Shown here: piece by piece, positions 39,743 to 48,964 of the stretch
Layout of the letters: every line of letters begins with the position of its first letter
Position numbering within the stretch: position 1 is the stretch's first letter
NCBI RefSeq assembly: GCF_014193515.1
Contig: NZ_BLXX01000002.1
Span: 546,810 to 610,809 of the forward strand
Length of the DNA stretch: 64,000 nt
Origin: Geomonas silvestris
GTDB lineage: Bacteria; Desulfobacterota; Desulfuromonadia; Geobacterales; Geobacteraceae
Direction of reading: 5' to 3'
Program-made: the position numbers and the translations under genes
The notes under the pieces: model-generated
What the model was told of the DNA's origin: nothing
Seen by the model: the letters and a program-made list of their open reading frames with translations, nothing else
The model's database searches: none

Positions 39743-40045
39743 ATGGAATTCGCTGCGAAACTGTCTGAAGTGCCCGATTGGGGGAAGAAGCTCGTGAAGG
39801 TAGGCGGGCAGGAGATCCTGCTGGTGAAAACCAAGGGGGAGGTGTACGCCTGCGAGCCGGAGTGCCCGCACCAGTACGCACCGCTCTCCGGGGCGCTCGT
39901 GAAGGAGGCAGGGAAGATCACCTGCCAGCGCCACGGCTACAAGTTCGACCTGAAAACCGGCGCCTGCGATCCCTTCCCGGAGTACACCCTGAAGGTCTAC
40001 CCGGTGGAAGTCAGAGGCGAGGATATCTACGTAGCAGTAGGGTAG
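39743..40045 (+). CDS. Rieske [2Fe-2S] small ferredoxin-type protein
   Basis: The 100-residue protein is a stand-alone Rieske domain with cluster ligands Cys41-His43 (ECPHQYAPL) and Cys61-His64 (CQRHGYKF). It resembles the ferredoxin partners of ring-hydroxylating dioxygenases or the small NirD-like subunits of nitrite reductase. No oxygenase or nitrite-reductase gene is nearby, so its partner is unknown. The ATG at 39743 has AGGAGG upstream; the frame extension to 39692 is rejected. No signal peptide, so cytoplasmic. Confidence 0.9.
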   Translation: MEFAAKLSEVPDWGKKLVKVGGQEILLVKTKGEVYACEPECPHQYAPLSGALVKEAGKITCQRHGYKFDLKTGACDPFPEYTLKVYPVEVRGEDIYVAVG

Positions 40046-40201
40046 ATCCGAGCCCCACGTTCCTCGCTCCCACCCTCCTGCAGACCTGGACAGGCGGATG
40101 TGGCAGATTCAGGTTCAACTGAGCTGGGCTCGCTCACAGGCGCCCGACGGGAACCGCCGGAAGCTCTACCCCAGAAAAATTGCCTGTCACTGCAAAAAAC
40201 C

Positions 40202-40230
40202 TTGACTTCGCGATTCTTTCAGGATAACTT
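40202..40230 (+). promoter_or_regulatory. Possible promoter of rplU-rpmA
   Basis: TTGACT (40202-40207) and a weak TAACTT (40225-40230) with 17-bp spacing precede rplU by about 40 bp. The rest of 40046-40271 shows no gene. Confidence 0.4.
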
Positions 40231-40271
40231 TTAGCGCTCTTTGTAAATTCAGGATAAAGGTGGTGAAGTTC

Positions 40272-40580
40272 ATGTACGCAGTAGTTAAAACCGGAGGGAA
40301 GCAGTATAAAGTTTCCGAAGGCGACTTTCTGAAAGTCGAAAAACTGGAGGGTGCGGTAGGCGATACCGTCGAGTTCTCCGAAATCCTGATGGTTGGCGGC
40401 GATAAGGTTGTTATCGGAACACCTTTAGTGCCCAGCGCCTCTGTGGTCGGCAAGATTGTCGAGCAGGGCAAAGACAAGAAGATCCTCGTCTTCAAGTCCA
40501 AGCGCCGGAAGGACTCCAGGAAACTCAACGGGCACCGTCAACTCAGGACCATTCTGAAGATTGAGAAGATCAACGCCTAA
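40272..40580 (+). CDS. rplU: 50S ribosomal protein L21
   Basis: L21 binds 23S rRNA in the large subunit. The 102-residue protein starts MYAVVKTGGKQYKV, the invariant start of the family, and ends with the basic SKRRKDSRKLNGHRQ segment. The ATG at 40272 is preferred over in-frame GTGs at 40260 and 40263 because the AAGGTGGTGA ribosome site overlaps them. It precedes rpmA by 76 bp, as in most bacteria. Confidence 0.97.
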   Translation: MYAVVKTGGKQYKVSEGDFLKVEKLEGAVGDTVEFSEILMVGGDKVVIGTPLVPSASVVGKIVEQGKDKKILVFKSKRRKDSRKLNGHRQLRTILKIEKINA

Positions 40581-40656
40581 GCAATACTAACAGGACGGCG
40601 CGGGAGCCCGCAGTTCCTTGCGGGGATAGCGGACTTACCGTCAGAAGGAGCAGAAA

Positions 40657-40914
40657 ATGGCACACAAGAAAGGCGTCGGCAGTTCCAGGAACGGCCGCGA
40701 CTCCGACGGCCAAAGACTTGGCTGCAAGAAGTTCGGCGGTGAGGCGGTAAAAGCCGGCAACATCATCTACCGTCAGCACGGCACCAAGATCCACCCGGGC
40801 AACAACGTCGGCCTTGGCAAGGACTACACCCTGTTCGCCCTCATCGAAGGCGTGGTGAAGTTCGAGCGCATGGGCAAAGACCGCAAGAAGGTCTCCGTCT
40901 ACCCGGCGAACTAA
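40657..40914 (+). CDS. rpmA: 50S ribosomal protein L27
   Basis: L27 reaches the peptidyl-transferase centre with its N-terminus. The 85-residue protein starts [22 protein letters not shown], the mature type without the cleaved Firmicute extension, and continues to the conserved [22 protein letters not shown] site precedes the ATG. It is followed by a terminator-like hairpin before obgE. Confidence 0.97.
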   Translation: MAHKKGVGSSRNGRDSDGQRLGCKKFGGEAVKAGNIIYRQHGTKIHPGNNVGLGKDYTLFALIEGVVKFERMGKDRKKVSVYPAN

Positions 40915-40937
40915 GCCGCTCAAAGCAACAAAAGCGT

Positions 40938-40968
40938 AAAAGCCCGGAGCCGCATGGTCCGGGCTTTT
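40938..40968 (+). terminator. Terminator/attenuator between rpmA and obgE
   Basis: aaaagcccgga pairs with tccgggctttt around a 9-nt loop, with only a T4 run. It may separate high ribosomal-protein output from low obgE expression by partial read-through. Confidence 0.75.
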
Positions 40969-40993
40969 GCCGTTTGCATCAGGGAAAAACCAA

Positions 40994-42010
40994 ATGAGTT
41001 TTATCGACGAAGTAAAGATACATGTGAAGTCCGGTGACGGCGGCGCGGGATGCGTCTCGTTCCGCCGCGAGAAGTTCATCCCGTTGGGCGGACCGGACGG
41101 CGGCGACGGCGGCAAGGGGGGCGACGTGATCGTCAAGGTCTCCCCGCAGCTCGCGACGCTCTTGGACCTGCGCCAGCACCCGCACCAGAAGGCCGGTGGC
41201 GGCCGAAACGGCATGGGGAAGGACCGCCACGGCGCCAACGGCGCTACGCTGGAGATCCTGGTGCCCCAGGGGACCGTGGTGAAGGACGCCGAGACCGACG
41301 AGATCCTCGCCGACCTGACCGAGCCGGAGGCCGAGGTGGTGCTCCTTAAAGGCGGCCGCGGCGGCCAGGGGAACACCCGGTTCAAGACCGCGACCCACAA
41401 GGCGCCCAAATTCGCCCAGCCCGGCGAGCCCGGTGAAGAGAAGTGGATCCGCCTGGAGCTCAAGCTGATGGCGGACGTCGGCCTTTTGGGGATGCCGAGC
41501 GTGGGCAAGTCCTCGCTCATCACCAAGATCTCCGCGGCGCGTCCCAAGATCGCCGAGTACCACTTCACCACCTTGAAGCCGAACCTCGGCGTGGTGCAGT
41601 ACAAGAACTACCGCAGCTTCGTGATGGCGGACATCCCTGGTCTCATCGAAGGCGCCAGCGAGGGGGCGGGGCTTGGGCACCGCTTCCTGAAGCATCTGGA
41701 GCGCACCGGGCAGCTCTTGCACCTGCTCGATCTCTCCTGGATGCCCGAGCGCGACCCGATTGCCGAGTACGAGGCGATCAACCGGGAGCTCGCGCTCTTC
41801 AACCCGGAACTTGCCGAAAAGCGCCAGACCGTCGTGATCAACAAGATCGACCTGCCGCACGTCCGTGAGAACCTGGCCCAAGTGCTCCCCTACTTCGAGG
41901 AGCGGGGCATCAAGGTGTTCCCGATCTCGGCGGCGACGGGAGAGGGGATCGCGGAGCTTTTGGACGACATCGCGATGAACCTGTGGGGCGAGCCGGACGA
42001 GACCTGGTAA
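40994..42010 (+). CDS. obgE: GTPase ObgE/CgtA (50S assembly)
   Basis: Obg couples 50S maturation to nutritional state. The 338-residue protein has the Gly-rich Obg fold (about 1-158, [12 protein letters not shown]) and a G domain with G1 [11 protein letters not shown]3 [17 protein letters not shown]4 NKIDL and G5 SAATGEG. There is no long C-terminal OCT domain, as in many proteobacteria. The ATG at 40994 matches the universal start MSFIDEVKI; the extension to 40967 is rejected. Its ribosome site is weak (AGGGA), and a bidirectional terminator follows. Confidence 0.96.
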   Translation: MSFIDEVKIHVKSGDGGAGCVSFRREKFIPLGGPDGGDGGKGGDVIVKVSPQLATLLDLRQHPHQKAGGGRNGMGKDRHGANGATLEILVPQGTVVKDAETDEILADLTEPEAEVVLLKGGRGGQGNTRFKTATHKAPKFAQPGEPGEEKWIRLELKLMADVGLLGMPSVGKSSLITKISAARPKIAEYHFTTLKPNLGVVQYKNYRSFVMADIPGLIEGASEGAGLGHRFLKHLERTGQLLHLLDLSWMPERDPIAEYEAINRELALFNPELAEKRQTVVINKIDLPHVRENLAQVLPYFEERGIKVFPISAATGEGIAELLDDIAMNLWGEPDETW

Positions 42011-42027
42011 GCGAAGCAGATGGCACG

Positions 42028-42065
42028 AAAAAAGGGGGGAGCTGAATTTCAGCTCCCCCTTTTTG
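42028..42065. terminator. Bidirectional terminator between obgE and nuoN
   Basis: aaaaaaggggggagctgaa pairs with tcagctccccctttttt-type sequence around a 2-3 nt loop. It serves convergent obgE and the nuo operon. Confidence 0.9.
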
Positions 42066-42086
42066 TATCTCAGGCTCCTGAACGCC

Positions 42087-43487
42087 TCAACCTAAGGCAA
42101 GTGCCGATTCGACGAGGCGCAGGAGCGGGGTCGGGTAGATCCCGATCACCACGATGCCGAGCGAGGTGCAGACCAGGGCGAACGACTCGGCGCGGCTGCA
42201 GGGTTTCGGAAGATTGGCCCCGGCCGGGCGCATGTAGAGCTGCACCACCACTCTCAGGTAGAAGTAGGCGGATATGGCGGCGAAGAGGATGCCGATGACC
42301 GCGAGGACGATCTCGCCGCCGCGGATGGCGGAGTAGAAGACGAAGAACTTCCCGATAAACCCGGCGGTGGGGGGGATCCCCGCCAGGGAGAGCATGGCCA
42401 AGGCGAGCACGCCGCCGCGCAGGGGGGCACTGAAGCCGAGCCCTGCGAAGTCGGTGATGGCGCCGCGTTCGCCGTTGGCGGAGAGCGAGGCCACGGCGCC
42501 GAAGGCAGCCAGGTTCATCACGGTGTAGATCGCACCGTAGAGGAGCACGGCGGAGTAGCCGTCGCGGGTGCCGGTCATAAGCGCGAGCGTCAGGTAGCCC
42601 ATGTGGGCGATGGAGGAGTAGGCGAGCATCCGCTTCAGGTTGGTCTGGCGCAGCGCCGCCAGGTTTCCGAGCCCCATGGAGAGAAGCGACAAGAGGTAAA
42701 GCGGCAGATGCAGTTCGGCACGGGGCGGCGCGAACGCGAGGAGCATGAGCAGGAAGGCGGCGCCGGCGAATTTCGAGGTGGTGGAGAGCAGTCCCGCCAC
42801 CGGGGCCGGAGCGCCCTGGTAGACGTCGGGAGTCCAGAGGTGCGCCGGGACCAGGGAGAGCTTGAAGGCGATGCCGATGAGGACGAAGCCCCAGCCTGCG
42901 GTGAGGATGGAGTGGAACCCGGCGGGCGCCGTGAGGGCACCCAGGGCGAGGGTGCCGGTGCCCGCGTAGATGAGCGCGAGCCCGAAGGCGGTGACCGCAG
43001 CGGCCACGGCTCCGATGAGGAGGTACTTAAGCCCCGCCTCGGCTGATTCCGCTCGCCCCAGGTCCATGGCGACCAGGACGTAGAACGAGAAGGCGACCGC
43101 CTCGAGGGCCAGGAACAGGGTGAGCATGTTGGTCGCGCAGGGGAGCACGCACAGGGCGAAGAGGCAGAAGATGACGGTGGCAGGGTACTCCTCGCCGCGG
43201 ATCTCGTGGCGCAGGTTATAGCCGTGCGAGAGCAGCAGCGTCAGCGCGGCAGCCACGCAGAAGACCGGGATAAGGTAGCGGGCCAGCGGTGTGAAGGCGA
43301 GGCCGGGGAGGCCGGCGCTGTTGACCGGAGAGACGGCGGCTGCGCAGAAACCGGCGGCGAGCGCGGCGGCGGCACCAACCACGGTAACGACGCGCACCTG
43401 GCAGAACGGTCCCGCGAGGAGCACCAGGAGCGAGGCGACGCCTACGATGATCAAGGGCAAAAGTGAAATGGCATCGGAAAACGTCAT
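42087..43487 (-). CDS. nuoN: NADH-quinone oxidoreductase subunit N
   Basis: NuoN is one of the three antiporter-like proton-pumping subunits of complex I. The 466-residue, about 14-helix protein shows [18 protein letters not shown] and [14 protein letters not shown], the conserved Lys-bearing helices of the family. Of the two consecutive ATGs (43490, 43487), the second has better spacing from GGAG. It is the last gene of the nuo operon but is separated from nuoM by a 509-bp insert holding a broken GxxExxY gene, so its expression may depend on read-through of that insert. Confidence 0.95.
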   Translation of the reverse strand: MTFSDAISLLPLIIVGVASLLVLLAGPFCQVRVVTVVGAAAALAAGFCAAAVSPVNSAGLPGLAFTPLARYLIPVFCVAAALTLLLSHGYNLRHEIRGEEYPATVIFCLFALCVLPCATNMLTLFLALEAVAFSFYVLVAMDLGRAESAEAGLKYLLIGAVAAAVTAFGLALIYAGTGTLALGALTAPAGFHSILTAGWGFVLIGIAFKLSLVPAHLWTPDVYQGAPAPVAGLLSTTSKFAGAAFLLMLLAFAPPRAELHLPLYLLSLLSMGLGNLAALRQTNLKRMLAYSSIAHMGYLTLALMTGTRDGYSAVLLYGAIYTVMNLAAFGAVASLSANGERGAITDFAGLGFSAPLRGGVLALAMLSLAGIPPTAGFIGKFFVFYSAIRGGEIVLAVIGILFAAISAYFYLRVVVQLYMRPAGANLPKPCSRAESFALVCTSLGIVVIGIYPTPLLRLVESALALG

Positions 43488-43517
43488 CATTGCTCCAAAA
43501 AACTCTAAAAGCCTCAC

Positions 43518-43538
43518 CACAGAGGTACACAGAGGAAA
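43518..43538. repeat. Left inverted-repeat arm of the GxxExxY unit
   Basis: Two CACAGAGG octamers (43518-43525 and 43528-43535) followed by AAA. The same pair occurs inverted at 43961-43981, so the two arms bracket the GxxExxY gene. Confidence 0.65.
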
Positions 43539-43567
43539 GGCCAAACCTCAAGCAAAGTGAGGAAAAC

Positions 43568-43938
43568 CTACAACACAAACCTTTGAATACCGTCTTTGAG
43601 GTGACCGACGTTGAAATTGATCAGAAGCCCAACGTCTTTACCACTCAGCCTCAGGTACGACATGAGTTGTGCCACGTGAATCGGATGAACAGTGTCTACG
43701 GCTTTGAGCTCGACTATAACCTTGTCTTCAACCAACAGGTCAATACGGTATCCCAGTTCGATAGTAATGCCGTCATAGCAAACCGGCAGTATCACCTGCG
43801 ACCTGGCCTTCATTTCCCGGGCGTGCAGTTCATGCAGCAGCACCCCTCGTATGCACTTTCCAGAAGTCCCGGACCCAGCGTGGTGTGAACTTTAATCGCT
43901 GCAGAGATGATATTCCCGGTAACCAGGTTCGTTTCCAT
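43568..43938 (-). pseudogene. Frameshifted GxxExxY (PD-(D/E)XK-like) protein gene
   Basis: Two frames together encode a GxxExxY-family protein of about 123 residues. Frame one (ATG 43938, AGGGGAAAGC upstream) reads METNLVTG...[12 protein letters not shown], including the name motif GLLESAY. The other frame (from 43843) continues with YRIDLLVEDKVIVELKAVD, holding the Asp...Glu-x-Lys nuclease-like residues, to a stop at 43568. The shift falls at a G4 run (43843-43846, minus strand), where one missing G would restore the frame. Frame one alone stops soon after. A real mutation, programmed slippage or a sequencing error cannot be separated here. CACAGAGG repeats flank it as inverted arms. Confidence 0.8.
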
Positions 43939-43960
43939 GCTTTCCCCTGTGTTCCTCGGT

Positions 43961-43981
43961 TTTCCCTCTGTGTCCTCTGTG
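43961..43981. repeat. Right inverted-repeat arm of the GxxExxY unit
   Basis: Two inverted CACAGAGG octamers (43965-43972 and 43974-43981, read on the minus strand) followed by GAAA, plus a degenerate third copy at 43944-43958. They mirror the left arm at 43518-43538. The right arm ends 16 bp from the nuoM stop. Confidence 0.65.
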
Positions 43982-43996
43982 TTAAAGATTTTGATC

Positions 43997-45469
43997 CTAG
44001 GCCTTTGTCAGTAAAGCGATCGGCACCTTGATGAGGTCGAGAACCGGCGCGGGGTGGACGCCGAGGTAGACGCCTATTACTGCCAAGGAGGCCAGGGTCG
44101 CGCTCTCGCGCAGGCTGAGATCGCTCACACTCATCGGCTGGCTCGGGGTGCCAAAAAGGATGTCCTGCACCAACCGCACGGTGTAGACGAGGGTCAGCAC
44201 GATCCCTAAAAACGCCCCCAATGCCGCTCCCGGGGCTACCCGGAAGGTTCCCACCAACACCAGGAATTCTCCCACAAAGTTGTTGAGTCCCGGCAGACCG
44301 GCCGAGGCCATGTTGAAGAACAGGAAGAAGAAGGCCAGTACCGGCACCTTGCCCCACAACCCTCCGTAGTTAAGCGACTCGCGGTCCCCGGTCCTTTCGG
44401 ACAGCATCCCGACCAGTACGAACAACGCGCCGGTGGTGATGCCGTGGTTCACCATCTGCAATACGGCGCCGGAGAGCGCGACCGGGCTCCAGGCGGCGAT
44501 CCCAAGGGCGATGAACCCCATGTGGCTCACGCTTGAATAGGCGACCAGGCGCTTCATGTCCTTCTGCGCGAAGGCGATCCAGGCACCGTAGACGATGCCG
44601 ACGACGGCGCAGACGTAGATGACCGGGGTGAAGGCGCGCGCGGCATCGGGTAAGAGCGGATAGGTGAAGCGGATCAGGGCGTAGGCCGCGGTCTTGGCCA
44701 GGATCCCGGCCAGGACGACGGTTCCCGCGGACGGCGCGTCGCAGTAGGCGTCGGGGAGCCAGCTGTGCAGCGGAACGAGCGGGAACTTGACCCCCAGCGC
44801 CAGGAGGAACGCGGCAAAGAGCCAGAGCCCGGTGGTGTAAGGGATCTGGGTGTGCACCAGTTCGGCAAGGGCGAAGCTGTAGCTGCCGGTCTGGGCGCCG
44901 TGCATGAGGTACAGGGCGATGATGGCCACCAGCATGAGCAATGAGCCGATGAAGGTGTACAGGAAGAACTTCACCGCAGAGTACAGCTTGCGCCCGTTGC
45001 CCCAGATCCCGATCAGGAAGAACATGGGGATCAGCATCGCCTCCCAGAAGAGGTAGAAGAGGAAGAGGTCGAGGCTCAGGAAGACGCCGAGGATCCCGGT
45101 CTCGGTAGCGAGCAGCAGGGCGAAGTAGAGCGGCACCCGCTCCTTGATCTCCTGCCAGGAAAGGAGCATGGCGATCACGGTGATGAAGGCGGTCAGAAGA
45201 ACCAGCACGAGGCTGATGCCGTCCATCCCCAGGGTATAACGGATGCCGAAGCGCTCGATCCAGGGGAGATCCTGGTACAGGAAATACCCGGTGGGGCCGG
45301 CGGCAGGGGCGGCGCTGCCGAGCCAGGCGCCGAGCGCAAGTTCGGCCAGTGCGGTCAGCAGGGCGAATACCCGTGCGGTCGCCGGGCTGCGCCACAAGAG
45401 GACGACCGACACCCCCCCGACCAGAGGGAGGAAGAGCAGCAGTGTCAATATCGGGAAGTCAGGGTTCAT
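43997..45469 (-). CDS. nuoM: NADH-quinone oxidoreductase subunit M
   Basis: NuoM is an antiporter-like proton-pumping subunit of complex I. The 490-residue protein has about 14 membrane helices and the hallmark [21 protein letters not shown] loop with [14 protein letters not shown] downstream; Lys and Glu residues of the proton path are retained. It lies 42 bp after nuoL and precedes the GxxExxY insert. Start ATG 45469 has GGATGAGA upstream. Confidence 0.96.
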   Translation of the reverse strand: MNPDFPILTLLLFLPLVGGVSVVLLWRSPATARVFALLTALAELALGAWLGSAAPAAGPTGYFLYQDLPWIERFGIRYTLGMDGISLVLVLLTAFITVIAMLLSWQEIKERVPLYFALLLATETGILGVFLSLDLFLFYLFWEAMLIPMFFLIGIWGNGRKLYSAVKFFLYTFIGSLLMLVAIIALYLMHGAQTGSYSFALAELVHTQIPYTTGLWLFAAFLLALGVKFPLVPLHSWLPDAYCDAPSAGTVVLAGILAKTAAYALIRFTYPLLPDAARAFTPVIYVCAVVGIVYGAWIAFAQKDMKRLVAYSSVSHMGFIALGIAAWSPVALSGAVLQMVNHGITTGALFVLVGMLSERTGDRESLNYGGLWGKVPVLAFFFLFFNMASAGLPGLNNFVGEFLVLVGTFRVAPGAALGAFLGIVLTLVYTVRLVQDILFGTPSQPMSVSDLSLRESATLASLAVIGVYLGVHPAPVLDLIKVPIALLTKA

Positions 45470-45511
45470 GCCGTCTCATCCGGTAAGGCGCAACGCGCCG
45501 GTTGATGCTAG

Positions 45512-47398
45512 TTAGAGTGAACGCCAGGCAAGGTAACCCAGGAGCAGGGCTCCACCGGCGGCAAAGCTCAAGAGGTACACCGCGACCTGTCCGGTGGTCC
45601 AGCGCCCGAGCCAGCTTCCGGTGCTGCCGACGCCGTTCGCCAGGCCGTCCAGGCCGCGGTTGATGACCCCTTCGTCGACCTGCTGCCAGAGCACCCGGGA
45701 GAGCGCCTGGTAGGGGCGGATCAACAGGGCCTGGTAGAGCGCGTCGAAGTACCAGCCGTTAAACAGGAAGGCGACGAGGGGCGCGGGCTTCAGGAGGGAC
45801 TCCTGCAGGCGGTTTTCGCGCGCCGCGCCGCCGTAACGGACGTGGGCCACGAAGACGCCGGCGATGGCCAGGGTACCCGCGATCCCCTGCAGCGCGAGTT
45901 CCTCGGTGTGCGAGGGCTCGACGGGGTGGGCGCCGTTTAAGGAGCCGAAGAAGGAGCCGAGGAAGCCGCCACCCAGGTACCCGGGGAGATCCAGGATGCC
46001 GCCGAAGAGCCCGAGCAGGGCAAGCGGAATCAGGATGAGTTCCATGGCGAGGATGTCGCTCTTCACGTGGTGCACGTGCGGGTGTGCGTTGCTGCCGAAG
46101 AAGACCAGGTAGACCATCCGGAAGCTGTAGAAGGCGGTGATGAGCGCGGTCAAGAGCCCCAGGAAGTACAGGGCCTCGGAAAGCGGGGTCCCCTTTATCC
46201 AGAGCGCGCTGAGGATGCTGTCCTTGCTGAAGAAGCCGCCGGTGAGCGGCAGTCCGGCCAGACAGGCGGCGCCGGCCAGGAAGCACCAGAAGGTGACCGG
46301 CAAGGTGCGGCGCAGCCCTCCCATCCTGAAGATGTCCTGCTCGTGATGCATGGCGGTGATCACGCAGCCGGCGCCCAAGAAGAGCAGGGCCTTGAAGAAG
46401 GCGTGCACCAGGAGGTGAAAGGTGGCGGCGGTGATGGCGCCGGCTCCGACGCCAAGCATCATGTAGCCGATCTGGCTGATGGTCGAGAAGGCGAGCACCC
46501 TTTTCAGGTCGCGCTGGGCCAGGGCACAGCTGGCACCGTAGAAGGCGGTCAGCCCGCCCACGACGGCGATGGCGGAGGTGGTAACGATCGAGGCGCCGAT
46601 CAGCGGATACATGCGCGCCAGGAGGTAGACCCCGGCGGTCACCATGGTCGCCGCGTGGATCATGGCGGAGACCGGCGTCGGGCCGGCCATGGCGTCGGGA
46701 AGCCAGACCATGAGCGGCAGCTGGGCGGATTTCCCGATGGCGCCGGCCAGCATGAGGAGCCCGAGCGCGGTGACGATCCCTGCCGGCACCAGGAACCCCA
46801 TGCCGTTCACCTGGGTGATGGAAAGGGTGCCGAAGAGCTGGAACAGCCAGGCGAGCGCCACCATGAGGGCGGTATCTCCGATCCTGGTGGTGATGAAGGC
46901 CTTGCGCCCCGCGTCGGCGTTCTCCTTCTCGGTGTACCAGAAACCGATCAGGAGATACGAGCAGAAGCCGACCCCTTCCCAGCCGAGGTAAAGAAGCACC
47001 AGGTTCTCGGCCAGGACCAGGGTGAGCATGGCGAAGACGAAGAGGTTCAAGAGCGCGAAGAAGCGGGCGTAGTCTGCCTCACTTGCCATGTAGAAGACCG
47101 AGTAGAGGTGGATAAGCCCGCAGACAAAGCCGATCATCAGGCAAAGCGACAGCGAGAGCGGGTCGAGGTAGAACGACAGGGGGAGCGCCAGATCGAAGGC
47201 CTGGAACCAGGTAGCCACCACGACCTTCTCCGGGTCGCGGTAGGCGAGGGCCGCCAACACGGCACAAACGAAGCTCCCCCAGACCGCGGCGCAGGCGAGC
47301 GACTCGGCCAGCCGGCGCGGCAGGTTCCTGCCGACCAGGGCGTTCAGCACTCCACCAAGGAGCGGGATGAGCAGCATGAGTGAGAGGTAGGTCGTCAT
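45512..47398 (-). CDS. nuoL: NADH-quinone oxidoreductase subunit L
   Basis: NuoL is the distal antiporter-like subunit with the long lateral helix. The 628-residue protein shows LVLLYLGWEGVGFCSYLLIGFW, QLPLMVWLPDAMAGPTPVSAMIHAATMV and KRVLAFSTISQIGYM, then a C-terminal extension that forms the transverse helix. Length is standard. It follows nuoK by 60 bp with a weak ribosome site, which suggests translation coupling or lower output. Confidence 0.96.
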   Translation of the reverse strand: MTTYLSLMLLIPLLGGVLNALVGRNLPRRLAESLACAAVWGSFVCAVLAALAYRDPEKVVVATWFQAFDLALPLSFYLDPLSLSLCLMIGFVCGLIHLYSVFYMASEADYARFFALLNLFVFAMLTLVLAENLVLLYLGWEGVGFCSYLLIGFWYTEKENADAGRKAFITTRIGDTALMVALAWLFQLFGTLSITQVNGMGFLVPAGIVTALGLLMLAGAIGKSAQLPLMVWLPDAMAGPTPVSAMIHAATMVTAGVYLLARMYPLIGASIVTTSAIAVVGGLTAFYGASCALAQRDLKRVLAFSTISQIGYMMLGVGAGAITAATFHLLVHAFFKALLFLGAGCVITAMHHEQDIFRMGGLRRTLPVTFWCFLAGAACLAGLPLTGGFFSKDSILSALWIKGTPLSEALYFLGLLTALITAFYSFRMVYLVFFGSNAHPHVHHVKSDILAMELILIPLALLGLFGGILDLPGYLGGGFLGSFFGSLNGAHPVEPSHTEELALQGIAGTLAIAGVFVAHVRYGGAARENRLQESLLKPAPLVAFLFNGWYFDALYQALLIRPYQALSRVLWQQVDEGVINRGLDGLANGVGSTGSWLGRWTTGQVAVYLLSFAAGGALLLGYLAWRSL

Positions 47399-47458
47399 AG
47401 GCTTGGGGTCCGAATTCGTCTAACGGGGAGGGCCCCGCGGGTTTGGCTGCCGGGGGAA

Positions 47459-47767
47459 TCACCCCTTCATGCTGTTGAAGTCGTCGGTATCGACCGACTG
47501 CCTGCGCCGGTGCAGGTAGACCACCATGGCGAGGGCCAGCGACACCTCGGAGGAGGTGAGGGCCATCAGCATGAGGGAGAAGATCTGCCCGTCGGCCATC
47601 CCCCACTGGGAGGAACCTCCGACGAGCGTCAGCATGACGGCGTTCAGCATGATCTCGATGCCGATCAGCATCATGATGACATTGGCGCGCCAGGCGATGG
47701 TGCAGGCAAGCCCCATGGCGAAGAGGAGAGCTGCCAGTATCAGCACGTGAAAAAGCGGGATGGTCAT
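47459..47767 (-). CDS. nuoK: NADH-quinone oxidoreductase subunit K
   Basis: NuoK is a small three-helix subunit of the membrane arm. The 102-residue protein has the conserved GIEIMLNAVMLTLV helix with its essential Glu and the ALTSSEVSLALAMVV helix with the second Glu. The ATG overlaps the nuoJ stop by 4 bp (ATGA), so translation is coupled. Standard length. Confidence 0.95.
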   Translation of the reverse strand: MTIPLFHVLILAALLFAMGLACTIAWRANVIMMLIGIEIMLNAVMLTLVGGSSQWGMADGQIFSLMLMALTSSEVSLALAMVVYLHRRRQSVDTDDFNSMKG

Positions 47768-48249
47768 CTGCGCCTCCCGAGATAGATGGCCCCCACCAGC
47801 GCGAAGAGGAGCTGCAGCGAGACCAGCTCGACGGCGACACCGTAGCGCTGGAAGAGGGTCTGGGAGAACTGGCGCACCGAGATGCCATGGAACGCCGCCA
47901 GCGGCTGCGCGTGGTGCTGAGCGGCCAGCACACCTACCGACGCGGCGGTCACCAGCACCAGCACGAGGGCCGGGATCCAGTCCACGAGCCGGGGCGACTT
48001 CATGCGTTCGGGGTGCCCCAAATCGAGCATCATGATGACGAACAGGAAGAGCACCATGATCGCGCCGGCGTAGATGATCACCTCGAAGGCTGCCACCAGC
48101 GGGGCGCCCAAAAGGTAGAAGATCAGGGCCAGCGCGAAAAACGAGTTGACCAGGTACACGATGGCGCGCACGGCCTGGCGGGCAGTGATGGCAAAGCCGG
48201 TCCCGACCAGGGTGACCAACGCCAAGATGTAGAAAAGGGTCGCTTCCAT
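47764..48249 (-). CDS. nuoJ: NADH-quinone oxidoreductase subunit J
   Basis: NuoJ is a five-helix membrane subunit near the quinone channel; its third helix changes form during turnover. The 161-residue protein has the expected hydrophobic pattern and the EVIIYAGAIMVLFLFVIMML helix. A GGAGTCTC site precedes the ATG. It lies 20 bp after nuoI and overlaps nuoK. Confidence 0.94.
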   Translation of the reverse strand: MEATLFYILALVTLVGTGFAITARQAVRAIVYLVNSFFALALIFYLLGAPLVAAFEVIIYAGAIMVLFLFVIMMLDLGHPERMKSPRLVDWIPALVLVLVTAASVGVLAAQHHAQPLAAFHGISVRQFSQTLFQRYGVAVELVSLQLLFALVGAIYLGRRR

Positions 48250-48269
48250 GAGACTCCTGCCTCGGGCTC

Positions 48270-48821
48270 CTAGGGGAGCAGGGTTCTAACGTCCACCGGC
48301 GGCTGTTCGCCGGGGTTGCCGCCGCGCGGGCTCACCACACCGATCCCGGCATGACGGTAAAAATTGTAGTTCGGGTCCTTCCCGGTGCCGTCGATCAGGA
48401 GGTCCTCCTTCTCGTAGACCCAGTCGATAACCTGGCGTTTGGACGGGATCATCTCCGGAGCCATCTGGATCGCGAGCGTCGGGCAGGCCTCGGCGCACAG
48501 GCCGCACAGGATGCAGCGCGCGAAGTTGATGCGGAACCAGGCGGCGTAGCGCCGGCCGTTCTCGGCCTCGGCGGCCGCCATCGAGATGCAGTCGACCGGG
48601 CAGGCCCCGGAACAGAGGTAGCAGGCAACGCAGCGCTCGGCGCCGTCGGGGTCGCGGGTCAAGACGATGCTGCCGCGGAAGCGCTCCGGCATGGGACGCT
48701 TCTCTTCCGGGAACTGCACGGTCGCAGGCTTGCGGAAGATGTGACGCAGCGTGATGGAGAGGCCGGTCAGGATCCCCCCGATGCCGGTTACGGTTTCTTT
48801 TATGTCGCTCAGTATGCTCAT
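48270..48821 (-). CDS. nuoI: NADH-quinone oxidoreductase subunit I (two [4Fe-4S])
   Basis: NuoI carries clusters N6a and N6b of the electron path. The 183-residue protein has both motifs intact: CVACYLCSGACP and CILCGLCAEACP. The ATG at 48821 has AGGAAACC upstream and gives the usual start; the extension to 48857 is rejected. The gene is separated from nuoH by an ankyrin-repeat gene, with 143 bp between that gene's stop and this start. Confidence 0.96.
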   Translation of the reverse strand: MSILSDIKETVTGIGGILTGLSITLRHIFRKPATVQFPEEKRPMPERFRGSIVLTRDPDGAERCVACYLCSGACPVDCISMAAAEAENGRRYAAWFRINFARCILCGLCAEACPTLAIQMAPEMIPSKRQVIDWVYEKEDLLIDGTGKDPNYNFYRHAGIGVVSPRGGNPGEQPPVDVRTLLP

Positions 48822-48964
48822 CGGTTTCCTGCGCCCAGGGTCGGGGCACCGTGGCATTCAGCCGCGGCTGGTAGTGCTTCCGGAAGAGCCGGGGGATGGA
48901 GCGAACCCCATCCCCGCGGTGCGGAAGGTCCGGATAAGGAGGTTGTGGCTCAAGGGCCGTCGGT

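Noticed and set aside
43830..44357. Minus-strand frame overlapping nuoM and the GxxExxY start
   Set aside because: It is an out-of-frame reading of nuoM and the GxxExxY N-terminus; the other frames carry the conserved motifs.
46067..47383. Plus-strand open frame of 438 codons opposite nuoL
   Set aside because: Glu/Gly/Arg-rich nonsense composition antisense to a certain complex I gene. The same applies to 54377-56944, 50984-52468 and 52608-53903.
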